From Astrothelium macrocarpum (lineage: Eukaryota; Ascomycota; Dothideomycetes; Trypetheliales; Trypetheliaceae), in NCBI GenBank assembly GCA_021030915.1, contig JAGEMR010000007.1, positions 186,001 to 250,000 on the forward strand: a stretch of 64,000 nucleotides of DNA, given 5' to 3'. This document shows positions 35,468-47,643 of this stretch, one piece after another. Made by a program: the position numbers and the translations under genes. Position 1 is the first letter of the stretch. The number at the start of each line of letters is the position of its first letter. The notes below the pieces were generated by a model. That model worked only from the letters and a program-made list of their open reading frames with translations. It ran no database searches and was not told the origin of the DNA.

Positions 35468-37708
35468 ATGATCGACTCTTTTCCACGACGTCAGCACCTA
35501 ACACTTCAACAACATCATCATCTACAACCTACCGATCTGCCATCGCCAGCGCCCACAGAACCGTCTTTCTTCGACAACTTATCCTTTTCCATTCCGACGC
35601 CATCTCCTGCAGACTTTCACCATACCTTTCGAACCCAGTACTTTGACACACCAAATTCGTACGCCGATAACTTCTCTGATACCGCATATTCAGAATCTGC
35701 GCAACACATGAACCCGGACTTGCAGAACTTCAATCCTGCCATTCGAGTCCAGCAGTCGACACCGACGCCGATGCCCACGCCTCAATTTACCCCCACTTCA
35801 AAGGAGTACTTTCTGCGAACGGGCGAAATGCAAAATCAGTCAGACTGGGAGACGCTGGGTGAAAACACAAAGCAATATACTTTTGGCGGATTGCAAGATA
35901 TACGGGCGAATGGACCCATTCGGGGAAGCCGATCTCACAAAAGAGCGCACAGCAATTCCTCAATGGGATCCAGCGGACCGGCATCACCGTTTAATCAAAC
36001 TACAAGTTTCCCCTATATTGCCAATACAGACCATTCGCCACAGGCTGCTGGACCTTTTGACAGCTTTCCAAATTCAGAGGAAATCGCCACTCTAACCAAA
36101 GCATTACCTACGCCTACGCAGACCCCGACGCATGCTTCATTTCTCATACCGCAACAAGCAGATTCTTATTATAACCAAGGGCAAAACGATACACCATCAG
36201 CACATTTGGCGGTGAAACAGATTACCATGGACCACATCAACGTTGAGGACGACATCCCTGCTTTCTCGCGCTCGGCAAGGCAATCCGTATCGTCATACGG
36301 CAGGGAGTCTCCCGTCACACCTCGTTCGTCCACCAATGAATACGACGACTACAATCAGTCATCAGCAGGTGAGGACCCCTACCCAGCTATTGGAGAGTGG
36401 CAACGGGACTTTGGCTTACAGTTTGACGAATCAGACATGTCCAAGTCCTTTCCTAAATTGGATAGATCTATTTCAGATGTCTACCAAGACGAGCTGTATA
36501 ATCCAGCCCACGCCACTTCAGCGCCTCCGCCACCGGCGAAAAAACTCAAGTCAAGCTCTACGCCTTTATCTCCAATGCGGAGGAACCTCATCAACGAGCG
36601 GCTTCAACAAGCAGAGCGTGTTCGCTCCCAGTCTCCAGCGGTCACCAGCTCTGGACCTATTGACACCTTATCTGGCCAACATCTCCCCAGCGACTTTCGT
36701 CCCACGGGAAGCCTATTACAATCGGCTGCCAGCTCTCGGGAACAGGCAAAGTCACAGCTTGATGCTATTGCTATGAGATCTAATCACTTATCACCATCAA
36801 GAGACGCACCTGCCAAGACCATATCACCAAAGGACGCCCTGCTTGACTATCAATCATCAGAAGAAGAGCGACACATGTCTCTTTTCCCTGAAAACCCTGG
36901 GGATTACACGCCAGACTATTCACAAGGTCCTTGGTCAAGTGCATCAAGACAACAGTCCATCCCGGCTCAGGGCTTCGGCGATATGGTGACTAGTCAAGGT
37001 CATACATCCGCCTTTACTACGTCAGCTCCCTCCCAGTCCAACTTTCCCTTTGCTGTGCCATCGACAATGTCTGCTCAACCAACGAGCGGCTATGTCTACT
37101 CGAACCGCACCTACCGACACATGCCCAACTCAATGTCTGCAGCACCTGAACCAACACCAGAGTTTCCTGCACGCCTTACATCAATGGAGTCGAGTATGAG
37201 TGATGTCGATCCTACCACCCCAGCCGATATCAGTCGGCCGCCTCGAACCTCGGCCGACACGGGAACTTATAGCTGCACCTACCATGGTTGTCCAATGCGC
37301 TTCGACAATCCCCAAAAGCTACAAAAGCACAAACGCGAAGATCATCGCTCTGTCCACCATCCACTCACTGCCCTATCCACACGTGGCGGCTCAAGCGATG
37401 ACGCCGCCTCATCGGGTAGCAGCCTAAGTTCAGAAGCGCTGCTCGCGCGCAACAGCCAAGCTGGCCCCCACAAGTGCGAACGCATCAACCCATCTACTGG
37501 CAAGCCTTGCAACACCATCTTTTCTCGGCCCTATGACCTCACACGCCACGAGGACACCATCCACAACGCACGCAAGCAAAAAGTCCGCTGCGCCCTATGC
37601 GTCGAGGAAAAAACCTTCAGCCGCAATGACGCACTCACTCGCCACATGCGCGTGGTCCACCCAGAGGTCGACTTTCCCGGCAAACACCGCCGTCGTGGCG
37701 CGCACTAG
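35468..37708 (+). CDS. RPN4: C2H2 zinc-finger transcription factor, Rpn4-like
   Basis: 746 aa, single exon, ATG at 35468. The first 595 residues are disordered, rich in Ser, Pro, Gln and Thr, with many TP/SP sites (PTPMPTPQFTPTS, PTPTQTPTH) and an acidic patch around EDPYPAIGEW. Three C-terminal fingers follow. Finger 1 is YSCTYHGCPMRF...KHKREDHR (about 602-627). Finger 2 has unusually wide cysteine spacing, KCERINPSTGKPCNTIF, followed by SRPYDLTRHEDTIH (about 668-698). Finger 3 is RCALCVEEKTFSRNDALTRH followed by MRVVH. The pair SRPYDLTRH and FSRNDALTRH is the hallmark of Rpn4 and its filamentous relatives. Yeast Rpn4 activates proteasome genes through PACE elements and is itself a short-lived proteasome substrate; that role is inferred. 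The long upstream gap fits a heavily regulated gene. Confidence 0.85.
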   Translation: MIDSFPRRQHLTLQQHHHLQPTDLPSPAPTEPSFFDNLSFSIPTPSPADFHHTFRTQYFDTPNSYADNFSDTAYSESAQHMNPDLQNFNPAIRVQQSTPTPMPTPQFTPTSKEYFLRTGEMQNQSDWETLGENTKQYTFGGLQDIRANGPIRGSRSHKRAHSNSSMGSSGPASPFNQTTSFPYIANTDHSPQAAGPFDSFPNSEEIATLTKALPTPTQTPTHASFLIPQQADSYYNQGQNDTPSAHLAVKQITMDHINVEDDIPAFSRSARQSVSSYGRESPVTPRSSTNEYDDYNQSSAGEDPYPAIGEWQRDFGLQFDESDMSKSFPKLDRSISDVYQDELYNPAHATSAPPPPAKKLKSSSTPLSPMRRNLINERLQQAERVRSQSPAVTSSGPIDTLSGQHLPSDFRPTGSLLQSAASSREQAKSQLDAIAMRSNHLSPSRDAPAKTISPKDALLDYQSSEEERHMSLFPENPGDYTPDYSQGPWSSASRQQSIPAQGFGDMVTSQGHTSAFTTSAPSQSNFPFAVPSTMSAQPTSGYVYSNRTYRHMPNSMSAAPEPTPEFPARLTSMESSMSDVDPTTPADISRPPRTSADTGTYSCTYHGCPMRFDNPQKLQKHKREDHRSVHHPLTALSTRGGSSDDAASSGSSLSSEALLARNSQAGPHKCERINPSTGKPCNTIFSRPYDLTRHEDTIHNARKQKVRCALCVEEKTFSRNDALTRHMRVVHPEVDFPGKHRRRGAH

Positions 37709-39612
37709 ATCACATGCGACAAGCATCCATTCCTTCGCCTTCCACAATCATGACTCGTTGCAATGCGAAAGAAAAAACTTTCACTCCCTCCTACTTTATT
37801 TTTTCTTTTTCCTTCCTGTGCTTCTCGGCGCACTTGTGCATGTACAGGCGCAGGTGCAGTTGCAGTTGCAAGTTGCAGTCGGGCCCCAAGAAGGAACGTC
37901 ATCCTCAAAAAAATCCTTCGCGCATGTCCATCCCAACATCGAGGGTCCGAGCGTTGCCTCATCGTGGGAAGGCCAGGCCCCCCTAGTTGTTGGAAGCCAT
38001 CTTGGCGTCTTCCATGCGTCATGCAGGGTCCGATTTCTCCCTTCCATTCCTTCTTCTACGATCGGGAAAGCCGGGTTTCGACCCCTCGCTGCTTCGGCGG
38101 GCGGGTTGCCTAGTTCTTGTTTTCCTTTTTCCTCCTTTGCTTTTTTCTTCCTTTTCCCTTCTAGAATGGCAAGTGTTGGTAAGGCGGCGGCGCCTGGGTT
38201 TCCCATGTCCACGGGTGGTCGGCACCCGGAGACGAGGGGCATGTGGCGCAGATAGATCGGATTGTTCGGATTCCGGGTTCTGCAATTCTATCCATCTCCA
38301 TCCTTTCGATGTTGCGACAATTATTTTCTTTCCTACTCGCTTTTCCGTGCTGACTGATGTCCTGTGTCGGAGTTTCATCGGTTGGACGGCTACCGCTGGT
38401 GGTAATGCCGAAGTCTACTGCTAGATTACTGAGCATGTACGATTACCGTTGTGTGAAAAAGGGATTAATGATAAGGGTCTACGTGTTTTCTTTTTGTTGG
38501 ATCGGGTAAAATAGGGATTATTTTTTTTGGTCATGGGCTACTATGTGGGCACCTTCTATGGATTGATGATAATGATGAATGTACTGGCAACGCAGGCATA
38601 CCTCTGTCGGGCTATTTTCTCTTGCTGAGCGGAAAAATACGAATCATTTTCTTTTTCTCACGTGGGTTGAAAAAACCTAGTCGGAGAATTCTTTGAGCAT
38701 ATGCCTTTTGCCTGTGATGATTAAGGGCTTGGCTTTGCTTACAGTATGTTATTACTATGCCTTAATACCCTGTACACTACTGTAGCATCAACTTGGTAGT
38801 CTTCTTTAGAGCTATTTTAACTTTTTCCTAATCGGTCCTCGATGTGATTATTAGTATGTATCTCACTAAGACTGCTAAAAAATTACCTAAATTGCAAAGG
38901 ACGTAATTCGCAATATACCTGCTAGAGAGACACTCATTTCTTACAGACATGAGATTCCGCAAGGTATTCTGCATCTAATGTGCCTCTCATTGGGGAGCTC
39001 CTGAACATGCGGCGGCTAATCTGCAAATTTTGCGGTCCACGATATTTCTGGCTGCGTCTCATGGTGACCCCAGACAATTCTCGGCCATTCTTTAATGTTC
39101 CATGAGAAAAATGGGCTCAACAAACATGGGTTCATACTTTTGGATTATAGACTGATGCAGCAATTATAATCATTACAAAGGATCGCGAGAGATGGAATTC
39201 GCTGCACATCTTTCTGAGAGGCGCTCAACAATAAACACCGAAAATTTTTTAGAAGCCATTTCTCAACGGTCAATCTACGATTTTTTTACGGTTTGTTTAC
39301 CATTAGCGACTGCCTAAAATAGTATGGGGCCTTTCTTAAGGAGCGTGCGGCGAATTAAATCTCTCAGTTGAAGGCAACATTTCTTATTGCAACCACTGGT
39401 GGCTCTGTAACGTATCATTCGGAAATAATTGCAAGTACCATGTCCTAAATTACATAGAAAGTCTAAGCGCATTTCCGCTCTAAGCCCGAGCTATATCACA
39501 TCTATACGCGCTAGCAATGGACGTAAGCTCAGCAAGCAAATCCTCCATGTGGAGCGCATCTAAAACATGCCGTCAGCCTTGCACCGCACCCTTCACACCC
39601 CACGATCCCACC
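37709..39612. other. Intergenic between convergent regulator and UBE2O-like genes, 1.9 kb
   Basis: Long 3' flank with moderately AT-rich DNA after 38440. Overlapping frames at 37533-38436 occur on both strands and look like shadows. No transposon ends or tRNA. Confidence 0.5.
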
Positions 39613-42600
39613 TCATCCCCCTGCAATGCCCCCAGCTACCACCGCCACACCACCATCACCCCCCTGCAACCTCTCCAGCCTCGCCACTGCCCGTTTCAGC
39701 AACACCAGTGCACCTACACTGCATCTCCGCAGCCCATCTCGAGCTGCCTCTCCCTCGTCTTCGTCTCCATCACTACCCTTCTCACTCTGCTTCGCCGTCT
39801 CCCTCGCCATCTGCACTGCTCGGTCCAGCAAATGCGGTGAGTCAGGTCGGGGAGAGCGATACAGCCAATCGACGACTTCCTCGACGCCGGCAACCGCATC
39901 GGGATGCTCGAGCGCGTGTGCGATGAAGCTGCGCGTGCGGAAGTAGGTGCGCTCGGTGTACAGCGCGCTGGGGAGAAACGAGGCCGGGTCCGAAGTGCGA
40001 GACTCGTAGCCTGGTTCGTCTGAAAATAAGAATCCTGTCAGTTTGACGGATGGCCAGTACGTAAAGTGGAGAATAGGAGATGGGACTTACTGTAATACGG
40101 CTCTCGTACGAGTACGAGTCCCAGCAAGCTCACCAGCACCTGCAACACCGTGCTCTTCGCGGGCGACCACGCCTCGTTGCCCTTGTCCGTATGCCACGTT
40201 CCCAGCAAGCTCAGACAGATCCGTCCGTTGGAGTAGAGGTTGGGATTCACCGTGTCTCCATTGCCACCACTCGGCCCGGACGGGCCGGTCGGCCAGCTGT
40301 GGAAGAACATCTCCGGCGGTTTGGACGGAAACTCGGGACTCAGCCAGCAGTCGATTAGAAAAGGCGCGAGCTCGTATGGCGTGTCGAGTGGGCCGATGAT
40401 GAGGATGCGAAGGAGGTCGAGCCGCGACTCCCAGGAGCGGACGTAGATGCCGGAGGGGAGAGAGCTGCTTAGGATGCCGTGTTCTTTGGTAATGCGGCGC
40501 ATGTGGGAAGTGGAGATGCTGGAAGACTCTGGAGATGGAGAGGTGGCGAAATGGTGTGTGGATGGGACGGGGGTGGAGAGAATGCTAAAGGACGGTGGGC
40601 CGTTGGGGATCGAGAGGAGATCCAGGGTCGGGGAGCGTGTCAAAGGTAAAGGTTTAGTTGGTTGGGCTGAATGATTTTGTAGAGTTGAAATGGAAGGTTG
40701 GTGGGTGTCTTGGTTCTGAGGAGCTTCACTGGGTGCGACGTCAGTCATGGGCGTATCGTTATTTGTTGAAACCTCATCTCCATGGTCTTTTGTCTCTGAG
40801 TCCGATTCCATGTCTGTATCCAACTCGTGGTCTGATTCCTCTGTAATCCATTCTTCTTCACCTTCATTTGGGTTCCCCTCATCAATAAGGTCCGGCATTG
40901 AGCCCGTTTGGGTGCTAGCATCACTCATAATCGAGTCTCTGCCAGAGTCTGAATGGAGAAGTTCTACTCCCTCCCTGACTCTTGCAGCTATTTCGGACAC
41001 TAGGCGCGCATCTCGGATCTCAATAAGGCCTCCGCTGCTATAGTATCCAATTTCAGCATCTACCTCTTCCTGGGTCATTTCCATAAGGCCATCTGATTCC
41101 CACCCTTCTGAAAATTCCGCATCATCCTCGTCGGAATCATCCGGCTCATCAGTGTAGGCCAGCAATGTCTGCTCAACATTGACCTTTACTTCTTTGGCCG
41201 TATTTGATGCTGCCAAACGAACTGTGAGAAGTCCATCGAGACCTTGCTCGATAACCTCTCCTACCCAATCAATGTCCTCGGCTTCTCGCCCGGGATGCGC
41301 CAGCAAGTTTTTGCTTTGCTTTTGAAGAAGGACCAGATCTCCGAGACGCTTATTTAACGCCGGTGAGGTCGACAGTTCGTACAAGCTCAATTCCTCGATA
41401 GGACCTTGTACAGTTCCCGTTTTTGAATCAGGCAACAACCGAGATTTTGGATTGTCTGGATCATGAACTATTGAGACGGTTGCATCTGGGAACCAACGAA
41501 CTTGTGCCGTGCGATCACTCGCACTGACTTTTTGAACGACACCTACTTTTTCAGGTTGAAACCCCCAAGGACTGTCCTCATCCTGTGCTTGCAGAACTTT
41601 CCTCTCGTGGGTAGTTACAAGCTCTCCGGGCAGTGCAGCGCTTTCATCGGCTAGGTCTATATCTGGTACAAGAGAAGTGCTACACTGGGTTGAAGTGCTC
41701 ATGTCCTGCCATTGGACTACGACTTCTGTAGATATCTTGATAATTTCAAAGACATTTACGTCGTATCCCTGGGCGTCTGCACGTGGAATGCTCACGAGGC
41801 CTGCGCCATACTTGATGCATGCCGCCGGCAAATCTTTGAACCTGACTCTGTCACAAACGGTCATGAGGTGCCCCCTGCGCTCGTAGACGTGGACGTCTTG
41901 AAGCACTTCGAATTCAAGTTCCTCAGGAGGCTCGGGGAAACTTGTGTCTACGTCGATCCGTTGGCAAAGCCAGTGGACATAAAGAGCCATTGACTGTGCA
42001 AGGACCACCATTCCAATTGGCTCTACATTGGGATCGTAAGCGCCACGTCTCCACTCTCCTCGTCGTAAGTTGCCTTTCTTCGTCCGAACATAATCTCCAA
42101 TGCTGAAGCGGGGGGTCATGGCATTAATTTGCTCAATCTCATCAGTCTTTTCTGGTACGACGACACTGCCATTAGAAAGCAGTATGCACACTTCGTCAAT
42201 GATGTCTTCTATCCTGCCCAGCCAATTCTTGTACACTATAATATCACCATCCAGGAAATCATGAGATGACGAAAGTTCTGCCAGTGGAACATTCCGCAAG
42301 ATTTTGCTTGCATCGTGCTGAGGGCTTGTGGAGTTTGGGGAGGAGCGCGGAGGCACAACATCAACGGTAGCATTTAGGCCTATGACAGTGCCACTCATTG
42401 CACTCTGCGTGCCTTTTTTGACAACATCTCCAAAGAGCAAGGATCGATCGTGCAGCTCCAGACGCTCCTCTGAAACCAGCACGGCTTTAGGTATGTCAAG
42501 CACCCATGATATCAGTACCAGGCCTGTTGGGGGAACACCAGTTTTGAGAAATTCCCGAAATACAGTTTGCCCTACACTTTGGTCTTTGTCTATACCTTTG

Positions 42601-42783
42601 GGATACTCACGCTCGGGAAAAGGCTCGTGGTTTTCGATCTCCGTAGAAGTGCGTTCGACTATAGCGATACGTGTAGGGTCTTCCTTGAGCACGCAGAGAT
42701 CGTCGGACCAGAACTATGCACTTGTCAAATTCCCAGTACTAGACTTTCGAAATGCAGACTGAACCTACTTTCTGCGAAACCAT
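39613..42783 (-). CDS. UBE2O: UBE2O-like large E2 ubiquitin-conjugating enzyme
   Basis: Model: complement(join(39613..40019, 40091..42713, 42769..42783)), 1014 aa; the first exon encodes only MVSQK, and introns are 55 and 71 bp in phase. The N-terminal two thirds hold SH3/tudor-like beta blocks seen in UBE2O (FSIGDYVRTKKGNLRRGEWR, KVGVVQKVSASDRTAQVRWF, LGDLVLLQKQSKNLLAHPGR), then a very acidic linker (about 540-680). The UBC fold spans about 738-880: RRITKEHGILSSSLPSGIYV, LIDCWLSPEFPSKPPEMFFH, and NPNLYSNGRICLSLLGTWHT with the catalytic Cys near 839, then WSPAKSTVLQVLVSL and REPYYNEPGYESR. The final exon gives the helical tail. UBE2O acts as an E2/E3 hybrid that ubiquitinates orphan or basic proteins; extension to this fungus is inferred. 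Confidence 0.88.
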
Positions 42784-43024
42784 GGATGTGCTGAATGTAC
42801 TGAGGGTAGTGCGAAGTCAGTATTAGAGAGCGAGTGAGATAGAAGCGAGAGCAGAGTGAGCGGAATGTGAAAGTGACGCCTGCGCGTAGAGAACGCGGCT
42901 CAACCACCTAACACTTGAGCCGCATGTATCCGATACCAGGTAACCCCACTATCACTTCGTCCTCCACCAATTTTTGCCTGTTTTGGATTACCTCAGGAGT
43001 GACATTTCTCGGCTCAAGCAAGAC
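42784..43024. promoter_or_regulatory. Divergent promoter of UBE2O-like and COG8 genes
   Basis: 241 bp lie between the ATG at 42783 (minus) and the ATG at 43025 (plus). No distinctive element seen. Confidence 0.4.
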
Positions 43025-44461
43025 ATGGCAGAGCCATTATCCGAAATACTTCTCCCATATCTCGACCCGAGCTTTCCGCTTGCTACTGATACGACGAGCC
43101 ACTACCTAAACCGCCTCTCGACTCTTTCCATCTCAAATCTCGCCCATGACGAGCCCCAATCCCTCGCCCATGCCTCGCAGTCCAATGCTCGTTCACTACA
43201 ATCTTTGTCCAAGCGCTCGTACAGGTCCATTGTCAGTTCGGCTGGCCATCTTGCTACATTAGAGGAAATATTACCTTCACTGTCCACAAACATCCAGGCT
43301 CTACGAGATGAATTGCCAGGGGTGGAAGATGAAGCCTCACATTTCACACAAAAATACAGCAAAAGCTTGGAAAACCCTGCTCTAGACAGGCGAAGGAGAG
43401 CGATGATGCTATCCCGGAATGTCGATCGAGTTTCTGACATACTGGACATGCCCACGCTTCTCTCGTCTGCCATTACCTCTTCTAGCGGTGCAAGCCAGCC
43501 TGCATCTACAGGAAATTATGCTTCCGCTTTGGACCTCTATGCACATATCAAACGCCTCCACACCTTGTATCCCAATCTGGCCATAGTCAAGTCGATAAGC
43601 GCACAAGCAGAAGAGGAAATGCAAAGCATGAAGAGTCAATTGATTACAAGCTTACAGGCGCAAGGCATTAAGCTTGCAGGAGCTATGCGCACGATCGGCT
43701 GGCTACGCCGAGTAGCACCAGAGTTGGACGAGCAGCGGAGCTCCAGCACTAGCAGCAGTGAGGGGGCTCTAGGCGCGCTTTTCCTTACTTGCCGACTCTC
43801 GAATCTCTTGTCTATGCTGGAGGCTCTGGAACCGTTGAAAGAATTAGCCGATCAAGAGAGCAAGAGGCGGACTGATGGCAATAAAGTGGGAGATTCACGG
43901 TCCGGGGGTCAACAGACGGAGAGATACCTAAAGAGGTACATTGAGATTTTTCGTGAGCAAAGCTTTGCAATTGTCTCCATGTACAAGAGCATCTTTCCAT
44001 CTGCTCTTCCCGGCCCAGCCGCCAACACGGACAAAGACGATGTTGGAGTGAAATTGCGAACGCCAATAGGATCAGCCTTCGGAGCAGACGAAGAGCGATT
44101 ACCTGATGATCTGATCCAACCTTTACCTTCGGCTCTTTCAACATTCACCATGCACCTTGTGGAGCTTCTGACAAACACGCTGCAGACGTACTTGCCCAAT
44201 GTTCAAGATCGGTCTTCGCGAGATGGTTTGCTCACGCAAGTGCTCTATTGCGCAGGAAGCTTGGGTCGTCTCGGCGGTGATTTTGGGATGATCCTGTCGA
44301 TCCTGCAGTCAGATGAAGACGGCGAAGCCGGTGAAGCAGAATGGGTCGAGGTGATGAAGAAGCATCGTGTCCAAGCCAGTCGGCTAGAGCTGCTGGCGAG
44401 CGGCGTTGGTGCAAAGAGTGCTAGCGCGGTCAATCGGAGCGCATCGCCTGTTGGCTCTTGA
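43025..44461 (+). CDS. COG8: Conserved oligomeric Golgi complex subunit 8 (Dor1 family)
   Basis: 478 aa, single exon. The ATG at 43025 (MAEPLSEILLPYLDPSFP) is preferred over the upstream in-frame TTG. The N-terminal helical region has YLNRLSTLSISNLAHDEP, LQSLSKRSYRSIVSSAGHLA, LEEILPSLSTNIQALRDELP and FTQKYSKSLENPALDRRRRA, the regular pattern of Dor1/COG8. It continues with NVDRVSDILDMPTLLSSAI and LDLYAHIKRLHTLYPNLAIV. The C-terminal half is helical with RYLKRYIEIFREQSFAIVSM. COG8 belongs to lobe B of the COG tether, which captures intra-Golgi retrograde vesicles. Length is typical of fungal members. Confidence 0.87.
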   Translation: MAEPLSEILLPYLDPSFPLATDTTSHYLNRLSTLSISNLAHDEPQSLAHASQSNARSLQSLSKRSYRSIVSSAGHLATLEEILPSLSTNIQALRDELPGVEDEASHFTQKYSKSLENPALDRRRRAMMLSRNVDRVSDILDMPTLLSSAITSSSGASQPASTGNYASALDLYAHIKRLHTLYPNLAIVKSISAQAEEEMQSMKSQLITSLQAQGIKLAGAMRTIGWLRRVAPELDEQRSSSTSSSEGALGALFLTCRLSNLLSMLEALEPLKELADQESKRRTDGNKVGDSRSGGQQTERYLKRYIEIFREQSFAIVSMYKSIFPSALPGPAANTDKDDVGVKLRTPIGSAFGADEERLPDDLIQPLPSALSTFTMHLVELLTNTLQTYLPNVQDRSSRDGLLTQVLYCAGSLGRLGGDFGMILSILQSDEDGEAGEAEWVEVMKKHRVQASRLELLASGVGAKSASAVNRSASPVGS

Positions 44462-45438
44462 CGCACTCCAGAAGACTTGATGACCTGAAACTGCGATTTG
44501 CAGCGTCATATTTACGTTTTTTCCTGAAACTACGCATAAGCTCCGGCATTGCTGCAAGATAAGCGTTATCGGAGGGAACCGCCGGTGTGCCCGGCATATC
44601 CACGGACATGGCCGAATTAAACAAGAAGGAAGCGTATGAAAGGGATTATCCCACCCACAATGCAGTCCAGATGCAAAGAATCTGAAATCTTCCTCAAAGG
44701 TAAGCCACACGCATTGACCCGTGGGTAGGTTCAAAGGAATAATACCCGAGTTAAGTGTGCATTATCAGTATGAAGATGCAATGGCCAACGAAGCTGATGC
44801 AGCCAACTATTGAAGAAATGAAGTGCTCTATCCAATATGGAAATTAGACAATTCGATCCTTGATATTGGAGTTCTTCTACTGCACACCTTTTTTATGAGA
44901 AGATTCAAGCAAGCATGAGTGTTGGAACGCTGCTTGATATCGTGTTGTCTCACACTCATCTTGACTGAAGGCATCCCTGAAATGTGAACCACCAGACGGT
45001 TACAATTTGGCTCCTTCTTGTCTGTCCTAGCCTCAGGATTCTTTATGGTCCACAATGACTGAATAAAGGAAGTTCTTTTGATCAATGACACTATACCTAT
45101 TAAGTCTATTGGGGAGTGCTTTGCTTTGATTCACTGATGGAACAGAGTAGCTTTGGGAAAAGGCAAATTTGCATAGCTCTGGTAGAAGTGTAAAATAACA
45201 AGAGTTCTAATTCAGGCTGAGTTCTTGCTTGTATATGTTGAATGCTCAAAATACGTGGGCGTGACAAAGATGTTCAAGACAGTGGGTACCTTGAAAGAGC
45301 CACATGATGGTACGCCGACAACGCCCAACTTCTGCCTACGCTCCAACTTCCACTTTCCCTCCCTCCTTCTCTCAAGGCCAAAACCCCATAACTTCATAAA
45401 CTTGACTCTGAGGTGCTCCCCACATATCCGTCTGCAAC
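44462..45438. other. Intergenic between COG8 and EAF genes, about 1 kb
   Basis: Short overlapping frames only. A pyrimidine-rich stretch (45350-45375) precedes the EAF start codon by about 70 bp, typical of a core promoter or leader. Confidence 0.5.
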
Positions 45439-47038
45439 ATGGCGAGCACGTTGCAGCCACTCGACCTGTTCAAGTCAGCTCGATACTCTGTTTCTTTTGC
45501 GGGAGAAAAGAGAAAGGCAGACCGGTATGCGGGCATTCAATGTAAGCTCTCATCTCTACATTAGGCATACCCCAGCTCATTTCTCTTATCCCACAGACAA
45601 CCACAAGCCTCACCAGAAAAGTCACAAGCGAAAGACGACCTTGAAGCAGTCTGGGGATACCCCGGACTCAGTTCAGCTGTTGATACGCGATACGAATGAT
45701 GGAAGCGATGCGCAAGAAATTTACAAATATAAAGGCAAATCTTCATCCGGAAAAGATATCTACGCTGTTCTCCTCGACCCGCAAGCAAGGAAGTGTGTTT
45801 TAGCACCAGTCGGGCCTCAATATACCTTGAATTTGACTTCAACTCCGAAAGAGAAAGACGCCAGCAAACTTCAGCGACAGTATGGTCAGTTGAAACCAGA
45901 TACGTCAGCTGGTACAAGCTCGGATGCAGAAGACGATCTTTTTGGGGACGGAGACGACCTTGCCTCAGAAGATGGCTCTGACGCTGAGCCCAGTTTCTTT
46001 GACTGGCGCAACTTTGTCCCTCGCGCTCGTTCCAGCAGCCCTGATCGCCCAGATGGCCCTTCTCACTCGCGGGCCGTTTCTGCGCAAAATACACCTCTCC
46101 TAAGCGCCCAAAGTGTACAATCATCACTCCCATCGAAGCCCAAAGCACAACCAAGATCCCAAAACGAGTCCGCCACAAAGACAAAACCCAGAGACGTCTT
46201 CAACCGCCGCAAACCAGTCGTATCCCCTCTTGTCGCACCAACCCGGAAATCTGCCCCAGTCCCCGCCAACAGAAAAGACAGCAAAGTCTCCTCCACCACC
46301 ACTGCATCTCTCCCCGGCATCCGCGTCGACGACCGCGCCTCCACCCGCCTCACACCCAGCGAACCCCCCATCCCCGAACACGCCGACGACGACGACGACG
46401 ACGAACATCATCACCACCAAGGCAACAGCAAACCAGCACACACACCCGAGCGCACCAACGATACAGACGGCGACAATGCCGACTCGGACGACGGCTCCTC
46501 CGACGACCTCGTCCTCGACTTCGACGCCCCAACGCGCGCCCCCCTGCGCCACGCCTTCGGTTCCGCGCTCGCCTCCGCGGGTCCCATATCGCTGCGCTCC
46601 GCAGCCAGCAGTCCCGGTGGCTCGCGGCTGAGCAGCCCTGCGCTGCGGCAGCAGGCGGGGCGGGGTGCCACCGCCGGAGGAGGAGGCGGTCGCGATGAGG
46701 ACAGGGATGAGGACATGGGGCTGGAGATCGAGGTGCCGGATGCCGGCGAGGAGGAGATGCGGTATACGTTTGATGACGATGACGATGGGGATGAGGAGGA
46801 GGGCGGAGCGGGAGGGGGGCAGGACTCGGATGTGGATGCGTTGGAACTGCCGAGTCCCGCTGCGGCGAGGAGGGAGGATGGGGCGGCGGCCAGGGCGCTG
46901 AGTCCGCCGGATGAGATGGAGGAGGATGAGAATGTGGATTTGGAGGCGGAGATGTTGCAGGCGTTGGCGTCGGATGAGGAGGATGGGGTGGGGGCGATGG
47001 TGGTGGAGGAGAGCGAGAGTGAGAGCGAGGCGGAATAG
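45439..47038 (+). CDS. EAF: Transcription elongation factor Eaf (ELL-associated factor) N-terminal-domain protein
   Basis: Model: join(45439..45541, 45597..47038), 514 aa; 55-bp intron, phase 1. The start is the ATG at 45439 (MASTLQPLDLFKSARYSVSF). Without the splice a longer unspliced frame gives an implausible Cys/Ser-rich N-terminus. The Eaf domain (about 10-135) includes AGIQYNHKPHQKSHKRKTTL, EIYKYKGKSSSGKDIYAVLL and DPQARKCVLAPVGPQYTLNL, the same order of strands as EAF1/2. The C-terminal three quarters are disordered: acidic clusters (DDLFGDGDDLASEDGSDAEP, DADDDDDDEHHHH-like), a Lys/Arg/Pro stretch and a final run of Glu/Asp. Eaf proteins partner ELL to stimulate Pol II elongation. GC content rises strongly from 46200 to 47035, due to GAG/GAT-rich acidic codons. 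Confidence 0.85.
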
Positions 47039-47643
47039 AAGGCGTTCTGGGTTGGTTAGACGATATCTAATGGATACATTTCTGGGAGACTATCAATCGA
47101 AATTATACGAACCAAATATTGAGAGCATATCCAACAATCGACTTGTAATTGTGAAGGCGTCAATCACCTTGGGGTCCGCCCAAATTGTCAAGGATAATCA
47201 GAGCACGTTAGCACTTCCTACGGTCCAGGTACGTTCGTGCTATTGCGGGAAGTGTATGCTTGTTGTGAAGCTGCATTTGAAGTGCTTGCAATCATAAACT
47301 TCGTCTTCGTCTCTTGTTGCGTTTTCCCACTTACTCGCACAACAATAGCCTTCCATAGTCTTGTATCACTATTCCAGTCTCGAGTTGATATCACACATCA
47401 TAACGCTTTGACCTGGTCACTTTATTTCACATTTTGACCTCTCGTCTCTTTGCAAGTTTTCGTATAATGCCGAAGAACTGGGACAAGGGACGCATCAACA
47501 AGAGTCGTTTTATGAAAACTACTACATACTAGACGCTGATATTCATTGCCAATTGAAAATGACTACGAGAAAATCATCAGTGAAACTTTTTTCTAAGATT
47601 TTGTTGCCCTCAGTGCTGAACACGGATCGCCTTCATTTCCCCG
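47039..47643. other. Intergenic between convergent EAF and AROM genes
   Basis: 605 bp containing both 3' ends. Nothing further seen. Confidence 0.5.

Noticed and set aside
45413..45596. Unspliced N-terminus for the EAF gene
   Set aside because: It gives a Cys/Ser-rich peptide, while splicing 45542-45596 yields the family motif YNHKP directly after the junction.
46063..46716. Long antisense frames over the EAF gene (for example 142 codons, Val/Gly-rich)
   Set aside because: Shadows created by GAC/GAT-rich acidic codons of the true plus-strand gene.
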